A DNA stretch of 64,000 bases from Siderastrea radians (taxonomy: Eukaryota > Cnidaria > Anthozoa > Scleractinia > Rhizangiidae): contig OZ024892.1 of assembly GCA_964017195.1 (NCBI GenBank), positions 4,880,366 through 4,944,365 on the forward strand, written 5' to 3'. The position numbers and the translations under genes are program-made. The notes under the pieces are model-generated. The model worked only from the letters and a program-made list of their open reading frames with translations, did not search any database and was not told the DNA's origin. This document shows positions 1 to 11,005 of this stretch, one piece after another; within the stretch, counting starts at the first letter, position 1, and every line of letters starts with the position of its first letter.

Positions 1-832
1 TTGAATTCTATGAAAATAACTTTATGAATAGGCTTAGCTTAAACAACTAAAACAATTTTTTAAGCACGGAAAAATAGAAGCTTTTAAGTTCATCAAACGC
101 ACGTAGTTTAAAACAGTACTCAAAATAATTCCTCGGATGACGTACTTAAAATTTTCCAAAATTGGCTTTCTTAAGACAGTGTACGCCGAACTTCGGGCGT
201 TGCAATATACTTAACTTTGCGAACACACCCAGTGTAACTGGTTTATGCTTTTATTAGACTTTTTTCCAGACGCTGTTGAATAAACAAGGTCACTACAAAC
301 AACGTCGTCATTTTTTAAAATTCATTTCCTGTCATCAAAAACAGATGTTGACAGTTGTTGCCAAAAGTTCTTAAAAATAAACTAAGTACTGTTCACGGCG
401 GGAAAATTCACACAGTGAACTTTTTTTCAGAAATGAAAACTTTCTTCGATCTAAACAGAGTTACTTTTGTTTTATATACCCCCTAAGGGGTACCTAAGTG
501 ATTCACATTAAATTTTAACTCGGATCGGACCCCTAGCTTGGGTACAGCTGCCTGCCTCGGCTCCAAATTTTCTTCAGCGAAGGGAGCGGCTAAAAATTAT
601 AAAGGCTAATAACTCCGTTACACAGAACGGAGTAAAGAAAAACCGTTTTCCATGCAACACACTTTGACAACAACAAGCCCTGTCTAAGTAAATTTCTAAC
701 GCGAATAATCTTTCTGCAAAAGGAAATTTAAATTGACTTTTTAAACACAAAATTTTATCTCTAGGAGAAATGTTACAAACTCGTTCGAAATTCCAAGAGC
801 TTAAGTCTATCTGTAGAATAAAATCTTCTGTT
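1..832. other. AT-rich stretch with no recognised gene
   Basis: I see no credible coding exon, RNA gene or long repeat here. A short palindromic run (ccccctaaggggt) lies near 480. The sequence is AT-rich and looks intronic or intergenic. Confidence 0.5.
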
Positions 833-1150
833 CTATCTTTCGGGTTTTGTTGGGCCTAAGCCATGAAGCAAAATACATTGAATGTTGGATTCAGTTAATA
901 TTTCCAACGGCAATTGCGCTGGCAAAACCGGTCGTTTAGTTTCACTCCTGCCATCACTTAAACTAAAGTCCCCTTTTTCCCTTCTAAAAACCTCTTTTAC
1001 TACACTTAACTCTTTACATCTAAAAACGAAAACATCCTGGGAGTATTTTTTAATTTCCCCCACTGAAGAACGAAGCGAGTTTAATAACCGTTTGGGTGAG
1101 ACATCTGTTGAGACAAACACCGCATCCTTAAAACGTCTTTCACCGTGCAT
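833..1150 (-). CDS. possible exon, unknown protein (105 codons)
   Basis: This is an open frame of 105 codons from an ATG at 1150 to a stop at 833, with a charged, protein-like composition (for example RRFKDAVFVSTD and DVFVFRCKELS). It could be a terminal exon of a minus-strand gene whose other parts are the frames near 2.24-2.51 and 2.57-2.81 kb. I could not fix splice sites joining them, and an overlapping plus-strand frame also exists. The family is not recognised. It may be chance. Confidence 0.25.
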   Translation of the reverse strand: MHGERRFKDAVFVSTDVSPKRLLNSLRSSVGEIKKYSQDVFVFRCKELSVVKEVFRREKGDFSLSDGRSETKRPVLPAQLPLEILTESNIQCILLHGLGPTKPER

Positions 1151-1169
1151 ACAGGTGGATAAACCGTAG

Positions 1170-2240
1170 ATGACTGATACTCAACTACAGCAAAAAGTAT
1201 AGGACACTCAGACTGGTATTTTCTATTTAAGTTTGTTTCTGTACCCCTACATTGCTTACCTTAGTGGCAATAGCTTCGCAGTGGCTCGGCTTGAATGACG
1301 GAGAGAACAAACTGAAAGTGACTGACGCGGAATGTTTGAAGACATTTATTTATCGGGTACGTGGTTTGAATAACAAGTTGATTAGAAAGGACAGTACGTC
1401 AAAACCAACTTATTAATGAGCTGTATTCAACTCGTTACCCCCAAAACAATTTTCAATACCATATTTATGAATTCGGTACTTACTAAGTATTAATTTATTA
1501 AGTATTATTCGTGTTAGGCTAATGCGAATAATAATTTTACTCGTAGTCCTTTTTTCTGTAGTTCAATGAAATGCCCATTCGTTCTGGTTGTAGCGGTTGT
1601 TTAAGTTACAGAATTCTTTAGACAGAATTTTTTGCAACAAATGGTTCTTAAAAGCGCAATTAAACGGAAAAACATTTAGGAAAACATTTTTCCATAAAAT
1701 GCTTCCACGCCGGCAAGAATTATCTAAAAGTTTAAATTTATACGAGCTATTTTTTAATAGCAGTAGTCAGTTTGGGAGATCAGAATTGCATTTACGTTTC
1801 AAGTTTCAACCTAATTTGAACGAATCGTGGGTTAACTCAAGCCTGTGTTGCATCTGTACCAAGCGTTAGATCCAGAAGTAAAAACTATACTAGAAAACAA
1901 GGAAAGCTTTCTACATTTAGTCACTATATGATTTAATTTTTCTAACACTGAAAATCCCATATGAAAATCCATGTTCACTGGGTCATTTACGTTTCGTTAA
2001 TTTTTCTGTCCTTTTGTTTTATTTGATTATTAACAAAATAACTGAGAAACTGACCTTCCAATCGTCACCCTGCCCCGATCGCACGAGGCAAAGGGTAGAT
2101 TTGTGACTGGTTTTCTTTATGTCTTCCGTTCCAGCTTTACTGATGGCAGCACATCAATGTCACTCCTTAATTTTCCGTTATTACACAAAAAAGAAATAAA
2201 TAAATCGACTTTGTTTAACGAGAGTGACACTCAACAGTAA
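1170..2240. other. non-coding stretch
   Basis: AT-rich. A 90-codon plus-strand frame at 1597-1869 has no supporting motif and I take it as chance. No repeat or RNA gene is seen. Confidence 0.45.
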
Positions 2241-2510
2241 TTAAACTGACAAACCTGTGGCCCTCGGATTCCAGATCGAATTGGAATTTGGAATTAAAAT
2301 TTCCGTTATCGCGGGGTAACAACTTATATTCCTTTTCAAACCGTTTAACCAGTCTTTAAAGTCATATCCATCTTCAGGTAAAATTGCCCACGATAATTCT
2401 GGCTTCTTTTGATAGTAATATGTACTGAAGTAAGCTAAGCACGTTTGTTCCTCTGCTTCGCTGTACTCTTTCCAGAATCCGGAATACTGTAAAAGCCATG
2501 ATTTATTCAT
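2241..2510 (-). CDS. possible exon, unknown protein
   Basis: The minus-strand frame has protein-like composition (FWKEYSEAEEQTCLAYF, then ILPEDGYDFKDWLNGLK). A plausible splice acceptor (cttttacag) precedes the stretch beginning YSGFWKEY at about 2490, so the real exon may start there rather than at the ATG at 2510. I do not recognise the family. A neighbouring minus-strand frame at 2573-2812 carries a cysteine cluster (CARGCALCDQLARYQTCVVC). The pieces could be exons of one gene, but no joined model is proven. Confidence 0.3.
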   Translation of the reverse strand: MNKSWLLQYSGFWKEYSEAEEQTCLAYFSTYYYQKKPELSWAILPEDGYDFKDWLNGLKRNISCYPAITEILIPNSNSIWNPRATGLSV

Positions 2511-2572
2511 ATACCCAGAATTTTCAAGTAAAAAACTTTTAATTTACAGAACAAAGTTGAAGCTTTTAATTT

Positions 2573-2812
2573 CTACAAACGGCTGACTTCTGAACACCAT
2601 ATCAACAAAATTTGAATAATGTCAATCATCTCAGCGACCTTTGGGCAAACTACGCAGGTCTGATAGCGTGCTAATTGATCGCACAACGCACAACCTCTGG
2701 CACAACGTACAACATCAAACACGTCAGGGTAAATTGATTCTCCATGCAATGACGTCCTCCCTATACAGGCGACCGTCATCTTGTTTAAATACAATTCCGC
2801 AAAATTAGACAT
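2573..2812 (-). CDS. possible exon with a cysteine cluster
   Basis: The open frame of 79 codons (ATG at 2812) includes a CxxxCxxC...CxxC arrangement between about residues 37 and 56, compatible with a small zinc-binding or disulphide-bonded unit. No family is recognised and no splice junction is secure. It is listed because its composition is less random than most frames nearby. Confidence 0.2.
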   Translation of the reverse strand: MSNFAELYLNKMTVACIGRTSLHGESIYPDVFDVVRCARGCALCDQLARYQTCVVCPKVAEMIDIIQILLIWCSEVSRL

Positions 2813-3011
2813 AAGCTAATGTCTAACAAATTTTTGGCCAATTTTCATCTGTTTTAAGTGCAAGGCGGCAATATCACAATGAAAAAGTACGACTAAGAAT
2901 TTATCACAAAAAAACGTTTTGTAGCCAAATGGTCAGTTCAACAACCACTCGGTGTGGACAACTGTGCGCGGTGTTCGCTCTTTTACATGCAAAAAATAGC
3001 TGCGAAACTTT

Positions 3012-3239
3012 TTAACCTGATTGCACATGAGCACGTTTTCCTTGACAAATTTGATTTTCTCTACCCTGGCGCGCGAGAAAAGCCCTGGCATTCATGCCGT
3101 ATTTTCTCGCATATACAACAACATTTGACCAGTTTTTCCATGTCAAGTCGCTTTGTGCAAAGACTATGGTACCAGTTTTTTGAACAAGGATACTAATCAT
3201 CGTGAGCAAGGTTAACACGTCCAAGGAAAATTTTTTCAC
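3012..3239 (-). CDS. possible exon with a hydrophobic N-terminus
   Basis: The frame begins with a GTG, so the nearest ATG is internal (MISILVQKTGTIVFAQ), followed by a polar segment ending at 3012. The hydrophobic stretch could be a signal peptide, but the missing ATG at the frame start and the unknown family keep this weak. Confidence 0.15.
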   Translation of the reverse strand: MKKFSLDVLTLLTMISILVQKTGTIVFAQSDLTWKNWSNVVVYARKYGMNARAFLARQGRENQICQGKRAHVQSG

Positions 3240-3519
3240 TCTCTACACATGACAAAACGAAATTGCCAAGAAACTTGACAAGGAATACTTCCTCATCCGC
3301 AACCAGCTTCAGCAACCGAGTTCATGCGGAGACATGACAATCAACAAACACGCCGCTTGAAATTAATCATTTTGAAAAGTTTATTTTTAGGATCAGATTT
3401 TCTCGCCTTGTTCCTTTGTTTCAGGGGCGTCTTCACATGTGGAGCTTGGTAACTAAAGTGATCTGGTCACTGTTTCTACCTGGCATTTTTATTTTATAGA
3501 CAAGAGTGTTATAGTGGAA

Positions 3520-3520
<1 letters not shown>

Positions 3521-3565
<45 letters not shown>
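3521..3565. repeat. (ATA)n microsatellite
   Basis: About fifteen uninterrupted ATA/AAT trinucleotide units. Confidence 0.95.
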
Positions 3566-3699
3566 TTTAACCAGGGAGCCCACTCGCCTTGGCGGTTTTC
3601 AGTGGGGCCCTCGTGAAGTTCATACGAAACTTTACCTGGGACTCGAGTGGCGTATTTTCCGTATCTTTAATTTACACTGGAATTGTTTGCTGATTCCAG

Positions 3700-4220
3700 G
3701 AAAAATAAATTACGATGTTTATGCAGCGCGGCATTTGAATGTTATTTGCTTGCGCGTTATCAAAGTTACGAGTACAAACCCTACCGAAAGAAAAACTATT
3801 TACGACATCAATGCAGCGCATATTTGAATAACCAAGCGCGCGAAGAAAACTGCCAGCACACTCATTTTTGAAATAATTATTCATGATTTTATGTAGCGCG
3901 AGATTTAAATAACCAAGTGCGTGTTGAAACCGCGAGCATTCTCAATGCTGAAATAAGTATTCATGATTTCATGTGGCGCGAGATTTAAATAACCAAGCGC
4001 GTGATGAAAACTGCGAGCATTTTCAATGCTGAAATAATTATTCATGATTTCATGGGGCGCGAGATTTAAATAACCAAGCGCGTGATGAGAAAAGCAAACA
4101 CACTCAATGCTGAAATAATTATTCACGACTTATAAAGCGCGAGATTTGAATGCTTATTTCAAACTAGCTGAAAGGAAAAACTAATAGGATGTTTATCCAG
4201 CGGGAGATTTGAAGCTTTTA
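3700..4220. repeat. 80-bp minisatellite, about six units
   Basis: The phrase 'attcatgatttcatg' followed by 'gcgcgagatttaaataacc' recurs at 3879, 3959, 4040 and 4121, a period of 80-81 bp. More diverged units lie before (about 3708 and 3799) and after (about 4187). Open frames across it simply translate the repeat. Confidence 0.9.
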
Positions 4221-4609
4221 TACTTCTGTCAGTCACCGCGTGATAAACCTACGCACTCAATCGTTGCTGAAAGAGACTCTAAATGCTGTTCACTTGAGAG
4301 AACTAAGTGCGTGATGAAAATCCGAGCACAAGAAGTGCAGAGTGGAAAAAATAATAATAATTTCTTTGCGACTTTTACGCAAAGCCTTAGAAAAAGCAAC
4401 CCGCGAGGAATTCGCTCGCTTAGTACTAGCCGTACACACACATCACCCACCACCCACACCAGCGCCAGTTTTTTAGTCTGTGAATATCGCCTCTATCCCT
4501 CCCCCCCGGGGGAAAATGTTCCTTACTTCTGGGCTCGCCGAAGATTCAAATTTCCCGCTTGAGCAGTTGTCGGAAATTTGAAGCTTGGGAAGGCATTGTT
4601 TCCAAACTA

Positions 4610-5101
4610 ATGGGTTTTCGCCTTATATGTCCAAAACCGATCAAAGAAAACAATGCCATTGTTTCCAAAGTTGATCCGCTTTTCTTGATACGTAAACTGC
4701 CACAGAGAAGGCTTTCCAGCGATTCAACTGGAAGGGCGCCCCAACCTCAGGATTTTAAAACAGCTCGGCATTTTTACCAACAATGTAATCGTTTTAACGC
4801 AAATGGCCAACCGCGGAAGAGATATAGTATCACTGAAACCAAGGCAGTACCTTTAGGCTCACCACCTGCTCAAGAGGAGCAAGATTTAATCCGGCGGCGT
4901 TCCACCTCAGATTGGTGTTCTTCTGCTAGCTTAAGGCGTCGACGGGCTTTGAGTGCTAGCGTCTGCGAAGGTGCGACTTGGAAAGTGAAAGTATATAAGA
5001 GAAATCTAAACGTCAAGGACGATGAAAGTTATAATTCTGGTGGCAGTATGTCCAGGAGTTCAAGTTCGTCTGGTTTTTCGAGTCAGTCAAGTCTGTTCTG
5101 A
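4610..5101 (+). CDS. basic serine-rich protein with R-R-x-S sites (paralogue 1)
   Basis: This is a 163-codon frame from ATG at 4610. The frame is open 5' of it without an ATG, so an upstream exon is possible. The protein is basic and serine-rich. Basophilic-kinase-like motifs occur at about residues 33-37 (RRLSS), 69-73 (RKRYS), 95-100 (RRRSTS) and 109-115 (RRRRALS), followed by WKVKVYKRNLN (124-134), an acidic DDE and a poly-serine tail ending in QSSLF. The minus-strand frame at 8391-9257 shares the block RRA-x-AS, W-x-VKV, R-x-LN and DD in the same order, so the two are paralogues lying tail to tail. No known family is recognised. The phosphorylation idea is inference from motif density alone. 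The region is probably disordered. Confidence 0.6.
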   Translation: MGFRLICPKPIKENNAIVSKVDPLFLIRKLPQRRLSSDSTGRAPQPQDFKTARHFYQQCNRFNANGQPRKRYSITETKAVPLGSPPAQEEQDLIRRRSTSDWCSSASLRRRRALSASVCEGATWKVKVYKRNLNVKDDESYNSGGSMSRSSSSSGFSSQSSLF

Positions 5102-6142
5102 CCAGAGACAAGACTCAGGCGTCAGAGTCGAACCTGCAGTCGTGAAAAGCTGTTCTTACTTTCGAATCTGTGGATCAAATCCACCAAAAAAGTGTGGGGG
5201 TCACTATTCGAATGAAACTTACAGAGCTGCACGTGACTGTCAGTATTTGTTTAATTTTCCCAAAGTTTAACGCTTAGATATTTTGCCCAAAATTGTGTTT
5301 CTGTCGGTACCCTGACGAAGAGTGGCTGGATCAGAAAAGCCCTTGATGTACTTTCATTCTGTAATGATTTATCAACCTTCTAGAATCAATAGGTTTATTC
5401 CTTTTTGTGCTTTGCTTGAACAACCAGCTACTTTCAAAGTCTATTGACATACAGAATGTATATGTGCATGTTTACGGCACGAGAGGAATATTTCAAGTGA
5501 CAGATTCAGAAATGGTGTTACGTGTTACGTGCACGTGAACATACTGAATATTGAACTCACACTTACGGAGTTCGTTCTGACTAAGAGCCAGGTAAATTGG
5601 TCCAGAAAATAATGGATAGGATATAACAACAATGCACAAAATCTTAACAAACAATTATGAGGTGCACAGTTAAAATACCGATGAAAAGAGGGATGTTGTT
5701 GCCGGCTTGGCCGACATCCAAATCAGCGAAATGTTTGGGAGTGATCATAAATGAGATCAGAACCATACAGTACAGCTGAAAAGTTAAAAATACAAATATA
5801 TTAGGTTCCGAAGAGTGGGCTGGAAGTTGTGGAGCCCGCTTTTCTTTAGTTACTTAGTCCATCGTGTGCTGGGCATTGGTAGTTGAACAAAAACCAACGA
5901 TTTTTTATTGCACAGCTTCAGTAAATTGTTTGTACATAATGTGTTTTTGGTTAAACATGCAAGCTTGCTGCAAACCATTCCACAGTGTTTTACTATTGTT
6001 CAAATAAAACTTTTAACTTCCTATAAACATTTTATGATAATGCTGTTTTTAATTATTTTTATTAAAAAATGTTCAAAACAACCCAAGCCAATGGCCAACA
6101 AATAACTCAAAACAGTGTAAACACAAATTCCTTTGAAATTAT
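5102..6142. other. intergenic stretch between convergent genes
   Basis: This is 3'-flanking sequence of the upstream gene and AT-rich spacer. Small frames at 5022-5270 and 5908-6105 have no motif support. No repeat family is recognised until the SINE at 6143. Confidence 0.45.
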
Positions 6143-6435
6143 AAATACATGAAATCCATATATTTGAACTGCGGTATGAAGAAATAAATGTAAAGAAGAT
6201 CCTCGCAGTTATTAACGCAACTTATGCAGTTGCGAAAAGAAAGCCCGGGTATATTACGAACCAATTTAATGACCAGCTCCCAGTTGGCTTGTTAGCTCAG
6301 TTGGTTAGAGCGCTGCACCGGTATCGCAGAGGTCAGGGTTCGAATCCCGGCAAGCCTGATTTTTTCAGGCTTTCTTTTCGCAACTGCATAAGTTGCGTTA
6401 ATAACTGCGAGGATCTTCTTTACATTTACAAATTC
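6143..6435 (+). mobile_element. palindromic tRNA-derived SINE
   Basis: A tRNA-like head (6286-6357) is flanked by inverted copies of the SINE body. The right arm (6364-6427) reads ggctttcttttcgc...gaggatcttctttacattta. The left arm (about 6143-6248) is its reverse complement and extends further outward to a 'tccatatatttgaactgc' tail. A second, headless copy of the same palindrome lies at 34288-34480. Confidence 0.75.
6286..6357 (+). tRNA. tRNA-like SINE head (GGT anticodon position)
   Basis: It has box A (tagctcagttgg) and box B (ggttcgaatccc), a D-stem, a T-stem and matching acceptor ends ggcttg/caagcc. The predicted anticodon loop ccggtat would give GGT (Thr), but position 33 is C rather than the near-universal U and one anticodon-stem pair is mismatched. 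With the SINE body attached, this is a SINE promoter rather than a working tRNA. Confidence 0.5.
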
Positions 6436-6521
6436 CTTTATTTGAAAACAAAGAACTTGGCTGAATAAAAGATCCGGTAACGTTTCTCGTACGTGATGTG
6501 ATTTCGTAATGAGTTGAAACC

Positions 6522-7179
6522 TTGTACCTAAAGTACAAATTGTTACACTTGAGTGTACATGCAAAAGTGGCACGTGGCATGGATGGAATTTTAGTATTTA
6601 AGGAGACAGGTAAACTGGACTTGGTCACCAAAAGCAACGTTTGCGACAGCAGTGAGGATGAGAAATTCACACTTCCTGCCAATGAAGACTTTTCTAAAGT
6701 TATAAAGGAAATATTCGAGTCCAAGACAACACAAAAACAAACTGTCTTTGAAATGAAGAGTACAAACAAGGAAGAAAGAAAATACAATGCAGTTTGTGAG
6801 CTCGGAAAATGGTGAAAAGGTAGGACTGTTGAGAAATGTCCACGGTGGTGGAACTCAGCGAGAGCTTTCCCGCCAAAACTGAACCACGGTCCAGACGAGC
6901 GACTTTTCCCGCCATGAAGTCAGCGGAAACCGACTTGGAGCTGAATTTTCCAGGAAGTGTGACGAAGGCAAACAGCTGTCCCGACAACTGGGTAACATGT
7001 CTGTTAAAAGATCTACCAAGTATATTGTAGAAGTGAGTGAAAACGATAGAATTGTAATCCACAAGAGTGAAAGTAAGAGTGAAGGAGACGGTTTCGGCTC
7101 GAAAATTTGTAAAGGGAGTTTTACTGCGTCACAGAACACAACACAAAGGCCCAGGGGGGTTACTCTGGATTTCAAGTGA
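6522..7179 (+). pseudogene. degraded coding remnant, unknown
   Basis: Two plus-strand frames (6522-6815 and 6997-7179) have protein-like, charged composition (for example LVFKETGKLDLVTKSNV and KYIVEVSENDRIVIHKS), but stops and frame changes separate them. They could be broken pieces of one gene or of a mobile element. I recognise no domain. Confidence 0.25.
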
Positions 7180-7189
7180 CGGGGATGAT

Positions 7190-7300
7190 CGAAGGATTTT
7201 TTTGGGTCTGAAATTTTCGATTCCGGGATTTTTTTTGGGTAGGAAAATTTTGCAAGTATTTTTTTGGGTGGCTTTATTTAAGTACGGATTTTTTTGGGTA
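7190..7300. repeat. interspersed gattttttTGGGT units
   Basis: The motif '(g)attttttttgggt' recurs four times within about 110 bp (near 7196, 7227, 7258 and 7288). It looks like a short degenerate tandem array. Confidence 0.6.
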
Positions 7301-7543
7301 TTCAAAACAATCTGAAGATTCGTGGTAGTGCCCGCGCGTCCCGGCTGCGTAGTTCTGCAAATAAAGTACAACCAAACTTCTCTTGTCCGGGTGGTCTTCA
7401 GAAGATGTTCTAGTGTTGTTAGAATGAAATTAGCTGGTATGATGACAATAAACACAAACATTCAATTTCTAATGTTTTTTTTTTCGTGTCGTATCAGATA
7501 ATCCCTTACAGATAATCCCTTACAGTCTTAGGCCTTACGTGTG

Positions 7544-7647
7544 ATAGGTTCCCTCGGAAATTTGATGTTCAAACTTCATATAAGCCCTCGAACTACGTTC
7601 TCGGGCTAATATTTGTTGCGAACATCAAATTTCCTCGGCCAACCTAT
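7544..7647. repeat. 104-bp fold-back (MITE-like)
   Basis: The arms ataggttccctcggaaattt...(7544-7570) and its complement (7620-7647) enclose a second inner hairpin (agccctcgaac...gttctcgggct, 7583-7607). The structure is MITE-like. No target duplication could be fixed. Confidence 0.6.
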
Positions 7648-7710
7648 CCCACGATAGTGTCTTCGACAGAAGAACTCTACTTTTTAATTAGGCGCATCAT
7701 CTTGAAAAAA

Positions 7711-7730
7711 ACAAACAAACAAACAAACAG
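7711..7730. repeat. (ACAA)n microsatellite
   Basis: Five tandem acaa units. Confidence 0.85.
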
Positions 7731-8354
7731 CCTTTAAATTCTACTTCTAATGCAAATAATTCACACCTGTACACAAAAGTCCATTTTTTCACTGATTTTT
7801 TAAAGGAAATTACAAGATAGAGATGAACAGAATGCAGATAAACTTCTAAACACCAGCATGCACGAAATGAGAGATACTAATAATTTAAAGCAGTAAAGAC
7901 TCTGCCATAAACTAAATCTAAAAACTATAACTATTTTAAAATTACTCTTAAAACAGTGCATATGAACACTGAATTATCATTGCACCAATCGCATCACGAT
8001 TACATTGTACTCTTTGATCCACACGTCCATAAATTTATTCGTTTTTTCTCAGTCGTACCTAATTACTGTTCACACTGCAACTCTTTACGTTTGATCTTTT
8101 TATGCCTGTTGATCTTTTTCATGGAGCTAACCTCACGATTTCCTTTTCATGGGTCAACGTCATTTTTTTATTTTGAAGAATCTTAAGTTGATTATTACTT
8201 ATTTGTTGTTTGTTTGATGATAGAAAAAGATCGTCCAAAAATATCAGTCATAGTATGACTTAGGCTGAGAAGACGAACAACGGCTCTATCGCACGATAGT
8301 CTGCTTAGTTACTTCTCTCAGTAAAGTTTAATTGTTGCTTTCCACATATAGTCA

Positions 8355-8437
8355 ATGTTCTTGTGGCCCAGTGTCAGAGGTATGCTTTCATTAATCGTCC
8401 GGTTCTCCTACAAGTGAATTTCTCCGACCAATTCTAG
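8355..8437. repeat. 3'-end segment duplicated at 11953-12036
   Basis: This about 83-bp block covers the stop-codon region and 3' flank of the minus-strand gene (ending at 8391). A diverged copy in the same orientation is present 3.6 kb away at 11953-12036. Confidence 0.7.
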
Positions 8438-9300
8438 GGATTACACTGTAATTGGTACTCACAGGTAGGCCACTAAAACTGGAAAAACTAGGCAAGCTGG
8501 TGCGGCGGGCCGACAACTGCTGGTTATAAAGAGAATGTGACTTATCACAGTCATCGTTACTATTTAAGGACCTTTGATGAACTTTAACACGCCAAGCGAA
8601 GTTGTTTTCCACACGGGACGCACAAGATGCTCGTCTCTGCTTGGTTGGAAAGCCTAAAGCGGTGTTGGAGTTGACGTCAATGTTTTGTTGTGCTCCCAGC
8701 GAAAACCGTCTCCTTCGGGACAAATTCGAACTTCCTCCTGGTTGATTAGATAAAGACGTTTTAGATGTTCCCTTAAATTGACTTGGTCTCCGTGGGTTTC
8801 TCGCTCCTTTCTCAGGAATTTCTTTTATAACGTGCAACTCGCTTCTGTCAATATCACTCGCTAAGTTCCCTGGGTAAGATTCTGAATTTCTCTTCGATGG
8901 AACGCTGTACTGAATATCCCTGGCAACAAGCCCCAGGGAGGGAAGTAACTTGCGCCGAGCTCTTTGCGAGTGTTGGCTGAATTCCTCTACCATATCTCCA
9001 GGTGTACGCTCGGTTGAACTTCGTCGTCTCTGAAGTAATTGCGCGTGCTCACTTTCATTTTCCTCGATGCATTTTGTCGTTTCGATTCCTCCTGGTTTTG
9101 GTTGGTGCAGTTGCAATGAGGCAAAACCCTCCATTACGGTTTGAAATTCTGTACTTCGTGAAGAGCTACAAGTTTCTGGCCTGCTGGTCGCAATGTGGTG
9201 ACTGATGCCTGTTAAGTCAATCTTCAACGGATTAGGCACACCGAAACCCTGCTCCATTATGGCGATCTCTACACTTCGCCCATCATCGCTGGCTTTGCTG
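8391..9300 (-). CDS. basic serine-rich protein with R-R-x-S sites (paralogue 2), terminal exon
   Basis: From ATG 9257 this encodes 288 residues. The frame is also open upstream (KASDDGRSVEIAI) to a good acceptor (tttttacggttccag) at 9301, so it is probably the last exon of a longer gene entered in phase 2. R-R-x-S motifs occur at about residues 77-81, 156-159, 181-186, 208-211, 251-254 and 278-281. WRVKV (222-226) followed by R-x-LN and DD matches the 4610-5101 protein. Two possible AATAAA signals (minus strand) lie near 8034 and 8167. The family is unknown and the protein is likely disordered. Possible upstream exons lie at 12662-12718, 13052-13104, 13477-13573 and 16935-17120, but the join is not fully in phase and is inference. 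Confidence 0.65.
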
Positions 9301-9599
9301 GAACCGTAAAAACGTTGGCATCATTAAGACATATACACAAGTCACGTTCTTAATTAAATGTTTATTTCTTAGAACTACGTATTAGAATAACTACTGAGAA
9401 CAAAGAAACAAAACAATTCTTGTCTTTTTCAAGGTGAATAAAAGATAATTACATGGAGACAAGGCCGGAAGAGAATAGTTGCCATAACAAAATGCTGAAA
9501 ATTAATGTGCGATTGACGTACATGAAGCCCTTGGGATGCACCAATTTTAGCTTGTTTGAATGGACACATGCGCTGAATTCCGTTGTATGTGCAATTATA

Positions 9600-10390
9600 A
9601 TGCACTGGGGCATTTATCTGCCTGTGTGAACTACATTTGTAACTTTTTAATGATTGTTTGTTTTGAGTGTAAGCGAGCTGCTACGAAGGTTGTGTGTATT
9701 GTTTTGTTTCTAATATTTATCTGTTGTATACTTGGGTGACCTGTTTACCTGTACACAGCAGATGCACTGGGGCATTTATGTGCCTGTGTGAAGTAACTTT
9801 TTAATGATTGTTTGTTTTGAGTGTAAGCGAGCTGCTTTGAAAGTTGTGAGTATTGTTTTGTTTCTAATCTATCTGTTGTGTACTTGGGTGACCTGTTTAC
9901 CTGTACACAGCAGATGCACTGGGGCATTTATGTGCCTGTGTGAACTAACTTTTTAATGACTGTTTGTTTTGAGTGTAAGCGAGCTGCTTCGAAAGTTGTG
10001 AGTATTGTTTTGTTTCTAATCTATATGTTGTGTACTTGGGTGACCTGTTTACCTGTACACAGCAGATGCACTGGGGCATTTATGTGCCTGTGTGAAGTAA
10101 CTTTTTAATGATTGTTTGTTTTGAGTATAAGCGAGCTGCTTCGAAAGTTGTGAGTATTGTTTAGTTTCTAATCTATCTGTTGTGTACTTGGGTGACCTGT
10201 TTACCTGTACACATCAGATGCACTGGGGCATTTATGTGCCTGTGTGAACTAACGTTTTAATGATTGTTTGTTTTGAGTGTAAGCGAGCTGCTTTGAAAGT
10301 TGTGAGTATTGTTTTGTTTCTAATCTATCTGTTGTGTACTTGGGTGACCTGTTTACCTGTACACAGCAGATGCACTGGGGCATTTGTTTG
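9600..10390. repeat. 152-bp satellite, about five units
   Basis: The phrase 'gatgcactggggcattta' starts at 9761, 9913, 10065, 10217 and 10369, an exact 152-bp period, with an older, slightly longer unit from about 9600. Units are nearly identical, so the array looks recently expanded. It ends abruptly at about 10390. Confidence 0.95.
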
Positions 10391-11005
10391 CCATGTGCCA
10401 TTTGGCACTTATATGCCATGACCTTGAGCCAAATGTCGTCCCATCTAGTCCTCCCACTCAGTCAACAAGTGCATACCTTTCAAATTTTAATGTTAAATTT
10501 GCAGTATTTGATTATTACTAAGTATTAAGAAAGCTTTTCATTACTTGTTCACTGAATTAGAAATTGTTTACAGATTTATATACATAAAAAATAAATTAAA
10601 AGGAAATTTTGAATCTGGAATATTTTGAAAGTCCATTTTGAATTTCAATTTTTATCTAAGGAAATTATGAATCTTGAATATTTGTTAAAGTCCATTTCAA
10701 ATTACAATTTTTATCTTATAGAGAAAAAGTAACTGTTGATTGTTAAAATGATATATATTTTACAGAACTCTGATTTTAATGTTACTTGTAGAGAATTTAT
10801 ACCACTTTACAGTGTGTTACGTTCCTTTGTAAAACATTAAGTAGCTTGAAAGGAAACAATAAAAAGCTTATGTTTGTAAGTGGAAAGTTGTTTATGTATT
10901 TGTTTTTCTCTCATATGTGGGGGTGATAATTCATTTACATCGAATGTGTAGTTAATATAGAATTGGCAGTAATTGCAAAACAAGAACAAGAAAATGATGC
11001 TAGAA
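10391..11005. other. AT-rich spacer
   Basis: No gene is seen. A short duplicated phrase (gaaattttgaatctggaatatt and gaaattatgaatcttgaatattt, separated by about 65 bp) suggests degenerate repeat. Confidence 0.4.

Noticed and set aside
3905..4126. Repetitive protein with an MNNYFSIE unit
   Set aside because: It is a translation of the 80-bp minisatellite, which stays in frame only because some units are 81 bp.
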